Shown: positions 51,127 through 59,964, counted from the stretch's first letter. The stretch: 64,000 nt of DNA from Pseudarthrobacter equi (GCF_900105535.1 NZ_LT629779.1:124001-188000); one strand, 5' to 3'. Notes: generated by a model from the letters alone, not told the origin. Made by a program: numbers and translations.

Positions 51127-52112
51127 CGGATGGCTCCTTCCAGGGCTGCCGCTTCATCCCCGGTGGCGTGGGCTCCGTGCGCGATGGACAGGTCGTCGGC
51201 ACCGAACGGCGCCACGAGGTGGCCGGGCGCCACTTCGGCGAGGTCCGGAATGTTCCGGAACTTCACGCCGTCGGGCAATCCCGAAAGTGGAACCCGCGGA
51301 CCGGTGAGCGGCGGGAACGCGCCCATCAGCGCCTGCGTGTAGGGGTGGCGGGGGTCGGTGTAGACGTCGTGGGCCCTGGCGGTTTCCACGATGCGCCCGC
51401 CGTACATCACCGCCATCCGGTGCGACAGTTCCACCATGAGGGACATGTCGTGGGTGATGAACAGGACGGAGAAGCCGAGCTCGCGCTGGAGTTCCTTGAT
51501 CTGGGCCATGATCTCCTGCTGCACCACCACGTCCAGGGCAGTGGTGGGCTCATCCAGGATCAGGAGGGAAGGCTTGAGCGCCACGGCCATGGCAATGACG
51601 GCGCGTTGCCGCATCCCGCCGGAGAGCTGGTGCGGGTAGGACTTCAGCCGTGCGGAGTCGATCCGGACCAGCTCCAGCAACTCGCCCGCCCGCCGCAGCG
51701 ATTCCCTGCGGGACAGCCCCGCGTGGGTGGTGAAGATGTCCACGATCTGCTCGCCGATGGTCAACACCGGGTTGAGCGAATTCATGGCCGACTGGAACAC
51801 CATGGCCACGTCCTGCCAGCGGAAGCGCCGCAGTTCCTCCGGGCTCATGGCCAGGACATCCCTGCCGCCGAAGGAGATGCTGCCGCCGGCGATCTTCGCG
51901 GGGTCCTTGAGCAGGCGCATGATCGAGTTGGCGATGGTGGACTTGCCGCAGCCGGACTCCCCTGCGAGGCCGAAGACCTCGCCGGTGCCGATGCTGAAGG
52001 AAACACGGTCCACGGCGGTGGTGGAGCGGGTATCGCCGATGTACTTCACGGTGAGGTCCTGCACGTCCAGGACAGGTTCGTGGGACCCGAAGGAGGTCTG
52101 GGAGACGGTCAC
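51123..52112 (-). CDS. ABC transporter ATPase (OppD/DppD-like)
   Basis: A 329-residue ABC ATPase: Walker A GESGCGKST, Q-loop MVFQSAMNSLNPVLTIGEQI, signature LSGGMRQRAVIAMAV, Walker B LLILDEPTTALD and H-loop FITHDMSLM, then the OppD-type C-terminal extension (VYTDPRHPYTQALMGAFPPL). It starts at GTG 52112, which overlaps the permease stop, and its own stop overlaps the second ATPase start. Confidence 0.93.
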   Translation of the reverse strand: MTVSQTSFGSHEPVLDVQDLTVKYIGDTRSTTAVDRVSFSIGTGEVFGLAGESGCGKSTIANSIMRLLKDPAKIAGGSISFGGRDVLAMSPEELRRFRWQDVAMVFQSAMNSLNPVLTIGEQIVDIFTTHAGLSRRESLRRAGELLELVRIDSARLKSYPHQLSGGMRQRAVIAMAVALKPSLLILDEPTTALDVVVQQEIMAQIKELQRELGFSVLFITHDMSLMVELSHRMAVMYGGRIVETARAHDVYTDPRHPYTQALMGAFPPLTGPRVPLSGLPDGVKFRNIPDLAEVAPGHLVAPFGADDLSIAHGAHATGDEAAALEGAIR

Positions 52113-53080
52113 TTCGCGGCGCTCCTTTCGGTAGTGGCAGGGGTTTCAACCGTGGCCGGCTTGGGGGCTTTGATTTTCCGCAGGCGGGGGTTGGTGACCT
52201 CGTCCACGGCGTAATTGATGAGGGCCAGGGCGAAGGCCACCAGGGCGATGCACACGCCCGACGGCACGAAGACCCACCAGCTTCCGGTGAGCAGCGCGCC
52301 CTCGTTGCCGGCCCAGAAGAGGTTGTTGCCCCACGAGACGGTACTGACATCGCCCAGGCCCAGGAACTCAAGGCCCGCCTGGGCGCCGATTCCGTAGATC
52401 ACGCAGGCCAGCAGGGTGCCCATCACGATCGAGGCCATGTTGGGCAGGATTTCCCGGAACATGATCCGGCCCGCCCGTTCGCCGGACACCACCGCCGCGG
52501 CCACAAAGTCCTTGGACCGGATGGACAGGGCCTGGCTGCGCAGGACGCGCGCCGATCCTGCCCAACCGGTGACGATGAGCACCAGGATCACCGTTCCCAG
52601 GCCCGGCGGGAGGAACGCGGCGAGGATGACGAGCAGCGGCAGCCCGGGAAGGAGGAGGAAGACGTTGGTTACCAGGGACAGCGCCTCATCGATGAACCGG
52701 CCGAAGTAGGCCGAGGCCAGGCCCACCAGGATGCCGATGAACGTGGAGGCGAAGCCCACCGTGAGGCCTACCAGCAGCGAACTCCGGGCGCCGTGCACGG
52801 TCAGTGCCAGCACGTCCTGTCCCTTCGCAGTGGTGCCCAGCCAGTGGTCGGCATCCGGTTCCAGGGAGGCCATCGCGGTGATCCGGGAGGGATCGCCGGG
52901 GAACAGTACGGGGGCCAGCAGGGCCAGCCCGATGAAGACGGCCATGACGGCCATGCCCACCAGGGCCTTCTTGTTGGTGGCCAGCCCGTGGATGAAGCTG
53001 CGGTTGGGTTTGGTTTTGGGTTTCGCGGCAGGGGTCTTACCGGCCGTGGTGCCGGGTTGCTGGAGGATTGCGGTTGCCAT
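52109..53080 (-). CDS. ABC transporter permease (OppC/DppC-like)
   Basis: A 323-residue permease with an N-terminal cytoplasmic tail, about six membrane segments and the coupling motif GERAGRIMFREILPNMASIVM. HWLGTTAKGQDVLALTVHGARSSLLVG is the standard OppC region. The C-terminus is Lys/Pro/Thr-rich. Partner of the permease encoded 24 bases upstream. Confidence 0.92.
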   Translation of the reverse strand: MATAILQQPGTTAGKTPAAKPKTKPNRSFIHGLATNKKALVGMAVMAVFIGLALLAPVLFPGDPSRITAMASLEPDADHWLGTTAKGQDVLALTVHGARSSLLVGLTVGFASTFIGILVGLASAYFGRFIDEALSLVTNVFLLLPGLPLLVILAAFLPPGLGTVILVLIVTGWAGSARVLRSQALSIRSKDFVAAAVVSGERAGRIMFREILPNMASIVMGTLLACVIYGIGAQAGLEFLGLGDVSTVSWGNNLFWAGNEGALLTGSWWVFVPSGVCIALVAFALALINYAVDEVTNPRLRKIKAPKPATVETPATTERSAAK

Positions 53081-53104
53081 GATGGGTCCTTTGTCTGCGG
53101 CCGG

Positions 53105-54082
53105 TCAGTTGCTGCGCACGCGGGGGTCGAGGCGGACGTACAGGATGTCCACCAGGAAGTTCGCCAGCAGCACGGCGGCGGTGATGGTCAGGAACAGGCC
53201 CTGCATGAGCGGGTAGTCCAGGCCCTGGACGGCGTTGAGGAGCTGGTAGCCCACGCCGGGGTAGGCGAACACCACTTCGGTGAGCAGCGCCCCTCCCACC
53301 ACGAAGCCCAGTCCCATGCCGAAGCTGGTCACGGACGGCAGCATGGCGTTGCGGGCCGCGTACCGGAGCATGATGCGGCCCGGGCGCAGGCCCTTGGCCT
53401 CGGCCATGGTGATGTAGTCCTCCGAGTTGGTGGCGATCATGGTGTTCCGCATGCCCAGCATCCAGCCGCCGATGGACACCAGCACGATGGTCAGCGCCGG
53501 GAGCACGAGGTGCGCGCCGACGTCGCCGATGAACTCCCAGGTGAACGCGGGCTCCAGGCCGGCCGTGAACGCGTGCCGGATGGGGAACCAGCCCAGCACC
53601 ACGCCGAACAGGTAGAGGGCGCCCATGGCCAGCCAGAAGTAGGGGAACGATCCGATGAACACCAGCACCGGAGGCAGCGCCGAATCGATGGCGCCGCCGC
53701 GCCGCCACGCAGCCACGATGCCCAGCAGGTTACCCACGACGGCGGCAATCACCAGGGCGGTTCCGCCCAGCAGGAGGGTCCAGCCGATCTGGGACGAAAT
53801 GACCTCCGTGACCGGCGCCGGGAAGCGCGAAATGGAGACGCCCATCTGGCCGGTGAAGATGTTCTGCAGGTAGCCCGCGTACTGCTCCCACAGGGGCCTG
53901 TCGTCAACACCCAGCAGCCTGCGCAGCGCCTCGATCTGTTCGGGCTGCATTCTGTCCTGGGAGCGGGCGAACATGCGGGAAACGGGGTCCCCCGGCATGA
54001 AGCGCGGGAGCAGGAAATTCAGGGTGATGGATGCCCAGAAGGCGACCAGGTAGAAACCCAGCCGGCGCAGGATGAAGCGCAC
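53105..54082 (-). CDS. ABC transporter permease (OppB/DppB-like)
   Basis: A 325-residue permease starting RFILRRLGFYLVAFWASITLNFLLPRFMPGDP after GTG 54082, which has GGAGGG five bases upstream; the in-frame ORF upstream of that is not family-like. The coupling motif is AKGLRPGRIMLRYAARNAMLP. It forms the importer channel with the next gene product. A strong hairpin separates it from the binding-protein gene. Confidence 0.92.
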   Translation of the reverse strand: MRFILRRLGFYLVAFWASITLNFLLPRFMPGDPVSRMFARSQDRMQPEQIEALRRLLGVDDRPLWEQYAGYLQNIFTGQMGVSISRFPAPVTEVISSQIGWTLLLGGTALVIAAVVGNLLGIVAAWRRGGAIDSALPPVLVFIGSFPYFWLAMGALYLFGVVLGWFPIRHAFTAGLEPAFTWEFIGDVGAHLVLPALTIVLVSIGGWMLGMRNTMIATNSEDYITMAEAKGLRPGRIMLRYAARNAMLPSVTSFGMGLGFVVGGALLTEVVFAYPGVGYQLLNAVQGLDYPLMQGLFLTITAAVLLANFLVDILYVRLDPRVRSN

Positions 54083-54120
54083 GGGTTCCCTCCAATTCGG
54101 GAGTGGTGAAAGGTGTGGGG

Positions 54121-54149
54121 GCTGGCCGCCGGAGATTCCGGCGGCCAGC
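54121..54149. terminator. Intercistronic hairpin after the binding-protein gene
   Basis: A perfect 13-bp stem with loop GAT (54121-54133, 54137-54149) sits between the binding-protein stop and the first permease. Such hairpins partly terminate or protect the upstream mRNA, raising binding-protein over permease levels. Confidence 0.75.
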
Positions 54150-54172
54150 AATAAAACTCTTGGCGGTGGGGA

Positions 54173-55846
54173 CTACTTGCGCGGTTCCAGGGAGGTCAGC
54201 ACCAGCACCGTGGTGGGTGCGCGGACCGAGAGGGTGGCGTAGGGGTTGTCCTGGGTGGGCCAGCCGGTGAACCGGGTGTCATTGAAGGCGCCCCATTCCG
54301 GGCCGGAGAAGAGCGGCACCAGCGGCGCGGCGTCGCTGTACTCCTGCTGGAGCTTGTTGGCGATGTCCTTCTGCTTGGACTGGTCCGATTCCGCTGCGAA
54401 CTGGGCCAGCAGGGCGTCGGCCTTCGTGTCGCCGAAGCGGTGGTAGTTGTCGAACGTCTTGGTGCCCACCGGCTTCACGGTTGCCGAGCCCATGGCGGTG
54501 TTGAAGTACTTGTACGGGCTGGGGTCGTTGGCGCTCCAGACGATGCCTGAATCAAAGGTGCCCGTTTCGTAGCCGGCCACTACGGCGGCCCAATCCGGCG
54601 AATCCACCTTGGCGGTCACGCCTACCTCGGCCAGGTTCTGGGCGATCACGTTGGCGACGGACAGCCAGTCGGAGGAAGAGGCCCCCACGGAAATCTTGAA
54701 CTCGAACGGGGAGCCGTCCTTGAGGGTACGCTTGCCGTCCGCGCCCTTGGCGTAGCCGGCCTTGTCCAGAAGCTCGTTGGCCTTCTGCACATCGTGGTTG
54801 GTCCAGGTGCAGTTGTCCTTGACGGCGCTGTTCTTCCAGGTCTCGTAGTTGCCGGACAGGCCTGTGCAGTCACCCGGCTGGGCGTAGCCGCTCATGCCGA
54901 TCTTGGTGACCTGGTCCCGGTCAACGGCCATGCTCAGTGCCTTGCGGACGTCAACGTCGTTGAACGGCGCCTTGGTGGTGTTGAGCTGCCAGTTGATCAT
55001 GGCCCCCGTGGGCGGGAACCAGTACTGGCGGTGGTCCTTGTCCTTGGAGACGAACGTCTTTTCGATGTTCGGGATGTACTGCGGTGCCCAGTCCACGTCG
55101 CCGTTGGCCGCCGCAAGGTTGGCACCGTCGTTGCCGGCGAAGGCGAGCATCTTGATGCCGGCGATCTTCTGCTTCTCCGGCTGCCAGTAGTTGGGGTTCT
55201 TCTTCAGCACGAAGGACTGCGCCTGGAAGCTGTCCACCTCGGTGTAGGGCCCAGTTCCGACCGGCTTGGCGTTCGCTTCCTTTTCGGGGTCTGCGAGCGT
55301 GGACCAGATGTGCTTGGGCAGGATGGTGAGCTGGCCGACGTCGTACAGCGCCGGGGACCATGGCTTGTTGAAATTGAACGTGACCTTGTTGCCTTCGGCG
55401 GTGACGCCGTCGAGGTACTCGAAGCCGCCCTTGATCTTCTTCTGCAGCTCGAAGGTGTAGGCGACGTCGTCGGCAACCAGCGGCTGCCCGTCGGACCACT
55501 TCACGCCGTCACGCAGCGTGAACGTGACGGACTTGCCGTCGTCGGCGGCCTTCCACTCGGTGGCGAGCCACGGCACCGTGTCTCCGTTGGCCGGGTTGAA
55601 GATCAGCAGCGATTCGTAGATGGCCTGCTGGACCATGGGGTTCACAGTGGGGGCGAACGGGTTGAAGTTCTGCACGAACGTGCCCATGTCCTCACGCGGA
55701 ATGGTGAGCAGCGCACTCGCGTTGGAGCCGGCGTCGTTGCTGTTTGCCTTGTTGACGTTGGCCGCGCAGCCGGTCAGCAGCATCGCTCCCACGGCCAGGC
55801 CAGCGGCCGTAATCCGGGCAGCCCTGAAGAATCGGGGTTGTGTCAT
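54173..55846 (-). CDS. ABC substrate-binding lipoprotein, family 5 (fructan locus)
   Basis: A 557-residue solute-binding protein of the peptide/nickel cluster. The signal ends in lipobox LTGC (Cys27). Family blocks include LRDGVKWSDGQPLVADDVAYTF, FNFNKPWSPALYDVGQLTILP and NTTKAPFNDVDVRKALSMAVDR. Although the family is named for peptides, members bind oligosaccharides too. Operon context with two GH32 enzymes and a LacI regulator points to fructo-oligosaccharides; the ligand is inferred. Confidence 0.92.
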   Translation of the reverse strand: MTQPRFFRAARITAAGLAVGAMLLTGCAANVNKANSNDAGSNASALLTIPREDMGTFVQNFNPFAPTVNPMVQQAIYESLLIFNPANGDTVPWLATEWKAADDGKSVTFTLRDGVKWSDGQPLVADDVAYTFELQKKIKGGFEYLDGVTAEGNKVTFNFNKPWSPALYDVGQLTILPKHIWSTLADPEKEANAKPVGTGPYTEVDSFQAQSFVLKKNPNYWQPEKQKIAGIKMLAFAGNDGANLAAANGDVDWAPQYIPNIEKTFVSKDKDHRQYWFPPTGAMINWQLNTTKAPFNDVDVRKALSMAVDRDQVTKIGMSGYAQPGDCTGLSGNYETWKNSAVKDNCTWTNHDVQKANELLDKAGYAKGADGKRTLKDGSPFEFKISVGASSSDWLSVANVIAQNLAEVGVTAKVDSPDWAAVVAGYETGTFDSGIVWSANDPSPYKYFNTAMGSATVKPVGTKTFDNYHRFGDTKADALLAQFAAESDQSKQKDIANKLQQEYSDAAPLVPLFSGPEWGAFNDTRFTGWPTQDNPYATLSVRAPTTVLVLTSLEPRK

Positions 55847-55926
55847 GATGGTTATCTCTTTCCTGTCTTCATCAGCGAGGTGAAGGGTGGGTTAGGGGTT
55901 TTGCTCTTCGGAACTTGATTTCGCGG

Positions 55927-56997
55927 TCAGACCGAAGAGCGTTCTAGCAGCGGACAGTCGACCAGTTGCTGGTCGGCAATGATCGGCTGTCCTGCTGTAA
56001 GAGCGGCGAGCGTCTGGACTCCCAGGGCGCCCATTTTTTCGAACGGCAACGCAACGGTGGTCAGTTTGGGCCGCAGGTAGGCCGCAATCAGTTCCTGGTT
56101 GTCGAAGCCGATCACGGCGATGTCTCCGGGGATGGTCAGGCCCCGTTCCTTGATGGCGTCATAGGCACCCATCGCCATGCGGTCATTGAGGCAGAACAGT
56201 GCCGTTGGCCTGCGCTCCCCCTCGTACCTGTCCAGGATCCGGCCGGCGGCCTCGTAGCCGCCGTCGGCCGTCGCGTAGCCGGACACCACCAGTTCCGGGT
56301 CCAGGTCCAGTCCGGCGGCGGCCAGTGCTTCGCGTGCACCTTCCAACCGCCCCACTGCAGCAGGGATCACCGGGTCAAGGTTGATGACCCCTAGCCGGGT
56401 GTGGCCGGCCTGGAGCAATCGTTCGACGGCGACCCGGCCGCCCGCGCGCTCGTCAGGGACGATCGAGGGCAACTTTCCGTCAGCGTCGAAGCAGTTGATC
56501 AGGACAGTGGGTACTTCATTGGCGCTGGCCGGTACGTGGACGCCCCGGTGGAAGGTGGCTGCGTACAGAAGTCCTTCCACGCGTTGTTCCAACAGCTTCT
56601 CCGTTGCAGCATCTTCCAGGCCCTGGTTGGGTCCTACTGCATCGGCCTGGTCGGAGGGCGCGATGAGCAGGAACCGGCGGTCAAGCCAGGCCTGGTCCTG
56701 GGCACCTTTGATGATGTCGACGGCGAACGGGGCCGTGACGATCTCGGTGACAATGCCGTACCAGCCACTGCGCTGGGATGCCAGTGCACGGGCACCGGCG
56801 TTGGGCCGGTAGCCCAGCTCCTGGACGGCCTCGTTGATCCGGGTGCGGGTTTCCTCGGAGATGCTGGCGTTTTCGCGGTTGCTCAGGACGAACGAAACTG
56901 CGGTCCGGGAGACGCCGGCGTGCTTGGCGACGTCATTCATGGTGACGCCCCGCTGCCGCACGGAGGCGGCCTGGTGGGGTGTGGTGCTTTTCGCCAT
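55927..56997 (-). CDS. LacI-family regulator of the fructan operon
   Basis: A 356-residue LacI-type repressor. After a short tail the HTH reads TMNDVAKHAGVSRTAVSFVLSN (about 19-40) with hinge helix YRPNAGARALAS; the rest is a periplasmic-binding-type ligand domain ending LLERSSV. It is the first gene of the minus-strand fructan operon, and two ACGCGCGT-centred palindromes lie in its promoter. It probably releases DNA on binding fructose, sucrose or a fructan-derived oligomer. Confidence 0.92.
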   Translation of the reverse strand: MAKSTTPHQAASVRQRGVTMNDVAKHAGVSRTAVSFVLSNRENASISEETRTRINEAVQELGYRPNAGARALASQRSGWYGIVTEIVTAPFAVDIIKGAQDQAWLDRRFLLIAPSDQADAVGPNQGLEDAATEKLLEQRVEGLLYAATFHRGVHVPASANEVPTVLINCFDADGKLPSIVPDERAGGRVAVERLLQAGHTRLGVINLDPVIPAAVGRLEGAREALAAAGLDLDPELVVSGYATADGGYEAAGRILDRYEGERRPTALFCLNDRMAMGAYDAIKERGLTIPGDIAVIGFDNQELIAAYLRPKLTTVALPFEKMGALGVQTLAALTAGQPIIADQQLVDCPLLERSSV

Positions 56998-57078
56998 TGA
57001 ATGCTCCGGGTCTTCGTCGACTGGGCCGTGCCAGCTTCTCTGTGGTGAGGTGTTTCCTGATCCGCGGCCGCCTTGTGG

Positions 57079-57092
57079 GTAACGCGCGTTAC
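57079..57092. promoter_or_regulatory. LacI operator 1
   Basis: GTAACGCGCGTTAC is a perfect 14-bp palindrome with a central CG, typical of LacI-family sites. It lies just downstream of the predicted start of transcription, 82 bases from the lacI start codon. Confidence 0.8.
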
Positions 57093-57108
57093 TTGGATCG
57101 TGTGATTG

Positions 57109-57138
57109 AGGTTACGCGCGTTACTAACTCCGTGTCAA
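57109..57138 (-). promoter_or_regulatory. Promoter of the lacI/fructan operon
   Basis: On the minus strand TTGACA (57138-57133), an 18-base spacer and TAACCT (57114-57109). LacI operator 2 fills the spacer and touches the -10; operator 1 follows the start site. Confidence 0.6.
57111..57124. promoter_or_regulatory. LacI operator 2
   Basis: GTTACGCGCGTTAC is a near copy of operator 1, with the ACGCGCGT core intact. The centres are 32 bp apart, about three helical turns. Confidence 0.75.
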
Positions 57139-57251
57139 CGGCTTCTTTTGGCCGTGCCCGCACTTCCCGTTACGACGGTTCCGCGCACCGGCGACCTGCG
57201 CGGATATCTGGCCCGCAGGGAACCGGCGGAACGGGGCGTTAGGCTTCCTGT

Positions 57252-57758
57252 ATGGCACTGATAGCCCCCCGCGTGACCGCCGGACTGCCCGCCGATGATG
57301 CCGGCACCCTCGCCCGCGCCCTCCGGGACAGCAACGACATCACCGTCTTCGTGGACGGCACTGTCCACCGGCTGCCCGCCCAGGCGAGGGACGCCGTCGT
57401 GGACCTCCTGGCGCGGCTCAGCCGCGGCGAGGCGGTGACCGTGAGCAGTGTCGAGGAAATGCTGACCACCTCCCGCGCCGCTGAACTGGCAGGCATTTCC
57501 CACACCTACCTGCGCAACATGACGGACCGCGGCGAAATCCCGGTGGAATACCGGGGCACCCACCGGCGGATCCGGCAGAGCGCCATCCTGGCCTGGCTGG
57601 AGACCCAGCGGCGGAAGGAACGCGAGGCCGCGGCGGACGGCGGCACACATGCAGCCGGAACGAACGATGCGGGTTCAGACGGCGTGGTTGCGGGCAGCGC
57701 GGTGACGGAGAGCGCCGGCGGTTCCGGTGCTGCCGACGGCGGCGCGGGGCTCCGATGA
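57252..57758 (+). CDS. Excisionase-like HTH DNA-binding protein
   Basis: A 168-residue protein. Residues 1-70 form an alpha/beta part (LARALRDSNDITVFVDGTVHRLP); residues 75-125 are a MerR/excisionase-type HTH (VEEMLTTSRAAELAGISHTYLRNMTDRGEIPVEYRGTHRRI); the C-terminal 40 residues are Gly/Ala-rich and disordered. Such proteins often act as antitoxins beside a PIN-domain gene, but here the next gene is a hydrolase whose start overlaps its stop by four bases. Confidence 0.85.
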   Translation: MALIAPRVTAGLPADDAGTLARALRDSNDITVFVDGTVHRLPAQARDAVVDLLARLSRGEAVTVSSVEEMLTTSRAAELAGISHTYLRNMTDRGEIPVEYRGTHRRIRQSAILAWLETQRRKEREAAADGGTHAAGTNDAGSDGVVAGSAVTESAGGSGAADGGAGLR

Positions 57759-58558
57759 CGGTCCGCCTGCGGTCCTCGGCGGTGGAAGCCCGCGGCCTGT
57801 CCGGCCGGATCCTCTGGGCGGACGGCACCCCGCCGCCTTCGCCGGGCGCAGTGCCGGGCGATGCGGGGCCGGCGTATGTCCTGGTCCACGGAATCGGCGT
57901 CTCGCACCGGTACCTTCGGCGGCTGCACCAGGTGCTGGCCGCCACTACCCCCACCTATTCACTGGACCTGCCCGGATTCGGCGGAACGCCCCGGCCCGGC
58001 CAGCAGGTGTCCGCCGAGGAGTACGGCGCCTTCATCGGCGAGGCCCTGGCATCCAGCGGCATCGAATCCTATATTTTGGTGGGCCATTCGATGGGCGCCC
58101 AGTTCACCATCGAGGCCACCCATCACGCCCCGGACCGCGTGCAGCAGCTGGTGCTGATGGGCCCCGTGGTTGATGAACGGCACCGGACGGTCCCCCGCCA
58201 GAGCGTCGCCCTGTTCCTGGATGCCCTCCTGCGGGAGAGTGCGTCGTCCAACTGGGCCGTCCTCAGTGAATATTTCCGCTGCGGCCCGCGCTGGTACTTC
58301 ACCGAACTGCCCGTCATGATGAACTACCGCACCGAGGAACGGCTGGCCGGTATCGACCTGCCTGTCCTGGTGCTGCGCGGCGGCCAGGACCAGGTTGCCG
58401 GCCCCGAGTGGTCACGGCGCCTGGCTGCCACGGCGAGGCACGGGCACTTCGCGGAAATCCCGGGAGCGGGACATGTGGCCCAGCACCTCCGGCCGCAGCA
58501 GGTGGCCGAGGCGATCAGGTCCTTCGTGACGGCAACATCGGGCCGGGCCCGCCGCTAG
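57755..58558 (+). CDS. Alpha/beta hydrolase
   Basis: A 267-residue alpha/beta-hydrolase: oxyanion strand VLVHGIGVSHRYL (about 45), nucleophile elbow GHSMGAQ (Ser near 112), acid strand VLRGGQDQVAG and catalytic His in GAGHVAQHL near 247. The substrate is unknown. It is translationally coupled to the HTH gene. Its TAG stop overlaps the stop of the convergent pucR-type gene within CTAG (58555-58558). Confidence 0.88.
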   Translation: MTVRLRSSAVEARGLSGRILWADGTPPPSPGAVPGDAGPAYVLVHGIGVSHRYLRRLHQVLAATTPTYSLDLPGFGGTPRPGQQVSAEEYGAFIGEALASSGIESYILVGHSMGAQFTIEATHHAPDRVQQLVLMGPVVDERHRTVPRQSVALFLDALLRESASSNWAVLSEYFRCGPRWYFTELPVMMNYRTEERLAGIDLPVLVLRGGQDQVAGPEWSRRLAATARHGHFAEIPGAGHVAQHLRPQQVAEAIRSFVTATSGRARR

Positions 58559-59775
58559 ATCCTCGGCCGGCCAGCCCACCGGCGCATCTTCAGGGCGGCG
58601 TGAAGCTCCAGACGGGGCAGCCCCTTTAGCGGATCCACGCCCAGCAGTTGGCGGATCCTGCCCAGCCGGTTGTAGATGCTGCTCCGGTGCAGATGGAGCT
58701 TCGTGGCCACGTCCTGGACCGAACCGTCGTTGTCGTAGAGGAGCTCCAGCACCGGAATGAGTTCGCCGTTCCGGTCATGGTCTTCGAGCATCCGGAAGTA
58801 CACGGACCCCGAGTCGGCCCAGGCCCCCACGCCGCCTCCGGCGGATGCCAGCAGCTGGTACACGCCGGTGGACCTGCAGTCCACCAGCTCACCCAGTTGG
58901 GAGTCGACGGCGGCCGCTTGGGCTGCGAGTTTCGACTGCCGGTACGCCTCGCCCAGTTGGCGGGTGCGGGTGAACCCTTCGCTGATGCCGAGGATGATGC
59001 GGTGCACCGGCCGGCCGGACCGCTTGGCCAGCTCCAGCTGGTAATGCACCAGGACCTGCGCATGGTTGGCCCGGCCGGACAGCTCGCGGAACAGCACCAC
59101 CGAGTGGGTCTCCGTACCGGCACTGAACAGCGCCGCGTCCACGCCCACGGTGGCCTGCAGCGCGGTGGACCGGTGGATCAGGGTGGATGCGATGGGGTCC
59201 GGACCGCTGGCCCAGCCGTCGGCATCCAGCACGGTGACCATCTGCCACGGGCCGCGGCCCTGGACTTCCTTCCAGCCGGCAACTGCGGCCACGGCGTTCG
59301 GTTCGCCGGCGCAGGCGGACAGGAACTCGCGTTCGCGGCCGCGCCGGAACTCCGACTCGGCCGTATTGGAATCCAGCAGGAGCCCGGACAGCAGCTCCAG
59401 CTCATGGTTGACCGCCGGCAACTGGGTGAGGATCGCCGTCGGGCTCTCCTCCGCCGAGTCCTGCTGCACCCAGAGATAACCCACGCGGAAGCCGCGCACC
59501 ATCAGCGGCACACAGACGCGGCCCAGCATGCCCAGGTCCGGATTGGCCGGCACCACCACGGGCCGCACGGCAGTGGCGATGCCCTGCGAGAGCTGCCACG
59601 CGCTCACGTCCGCCGGCACCTTCTTGCTGAGCAGGAAGTTCACGCGCACACGGTCCGCATGGGACTGGTTGGAGCTGTAGGCAAGGAGCAGGCCGTCCAG
59701 GTCTTCCAGCGAAAGGCCGCGGCCCAGCTTCTGCGCCACTTGCTCCACGAGCTGTTCCACACCCTGCTGCTGCAT
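58555..59775 (-). CDS. PucR-family transcriptional regulator
   Basis: A 406-residue regulator with the C-terminal PucR-type HTH (LYDNDGSVQDVATKLHLHRSSIYNRLGRIRQLLGVDP, about 343-380), preceded by a GGDEF-like/CdaR middle region and an N-terminal sensory part. It diverges from alanine dehydrogenase with a 232-bp intergenic region rich in dyads. Related regulators (AdeR in Bacillus) activate ald in response to alanine, so that is the likely role here. Confidence 0.88.
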   Translation of the reverse strand: MQQQGVEQLVEQVAQKLGRGLSLEDLDGLLLAYSSNQSHADRVRVNFLLSKKVPADVSAWQLSQGIATAVRPVVVPANPDLGMLGRVCVPLMVRGFRVGYLWVQQDSAEESPTAILTQLPAVNHELELLSGLLLDSNTAESEFRRGREREFLSACAGEPNAVAAVAGWKEVQGRGPWQMVTVLDADGWASGPDPIASTLIHRSTALQATVGVDAALFSAGTETHSVVLFRELSGRANHAQVLVHYQLELAKRSGRPVHRIILGISEGFTRTRQLGEAYRQSKLAAQAAAVDSQLGELVDCRSTGVYQLLASAGGGVGAWADSGSVYFRMLEDHDRNGELIPVLELLYDNDGSVQDVATKLHLHRSSIYNRLGRIRQLLGVDPLKGLPRLELHAALKMRRWAGRPRI

Positions 59776-59876
59776 GCGCCAACATTACTGCCCGGCAGCC
59801 CGTGGGCACGAACGGACAACAGGCGACACCTGACGCCCCCACCCTCGACAAATGTCTACCCGAGACGGATGGATTT

Positions 59877-59890
59877 CCCGGAATTCCGGG
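59877..59890. promoter_or_regulatory. Palindrome in the pucR/ald intergenic region
   Basis: CCCGGAATTCCGGG is a perfect 14-bp palindrome 118 bases before the ald start. Confidence 0.55.
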
Positions 59891-59894
59891 GATC

Positions 59895-59920
59895 TTGGCG
59901 GCAGCCCATTCCGCCGCCAA
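59895..59920. promoter_or_regulatory. Second dyad in the pucR/ald intergenic region
   Basis: TTGGCGGC (59895-59902) and GCCGCCAA (59913-59920) are perfect 8-bp arms with a 10-base centre. This spacing fits an activator dimer site; PucR-type control of ald is the natural guess. Confidence 0.6.
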
Positions 59921-59938
59921 TGTCGGCTGGCTCACAGC

Positions 59939-59964
59939 GGATTTATCGTGGAAACACGAAATCC
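59939..59964 (+). other. Hairpin in the ald leader
   Basis: GGATTT pairs with AAATCC, then after a 2-base bulge CGTG pairs with CACG around a GAAA tetraloop. It lies 44 bases before the ald start codon. Confidence 0.5.
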
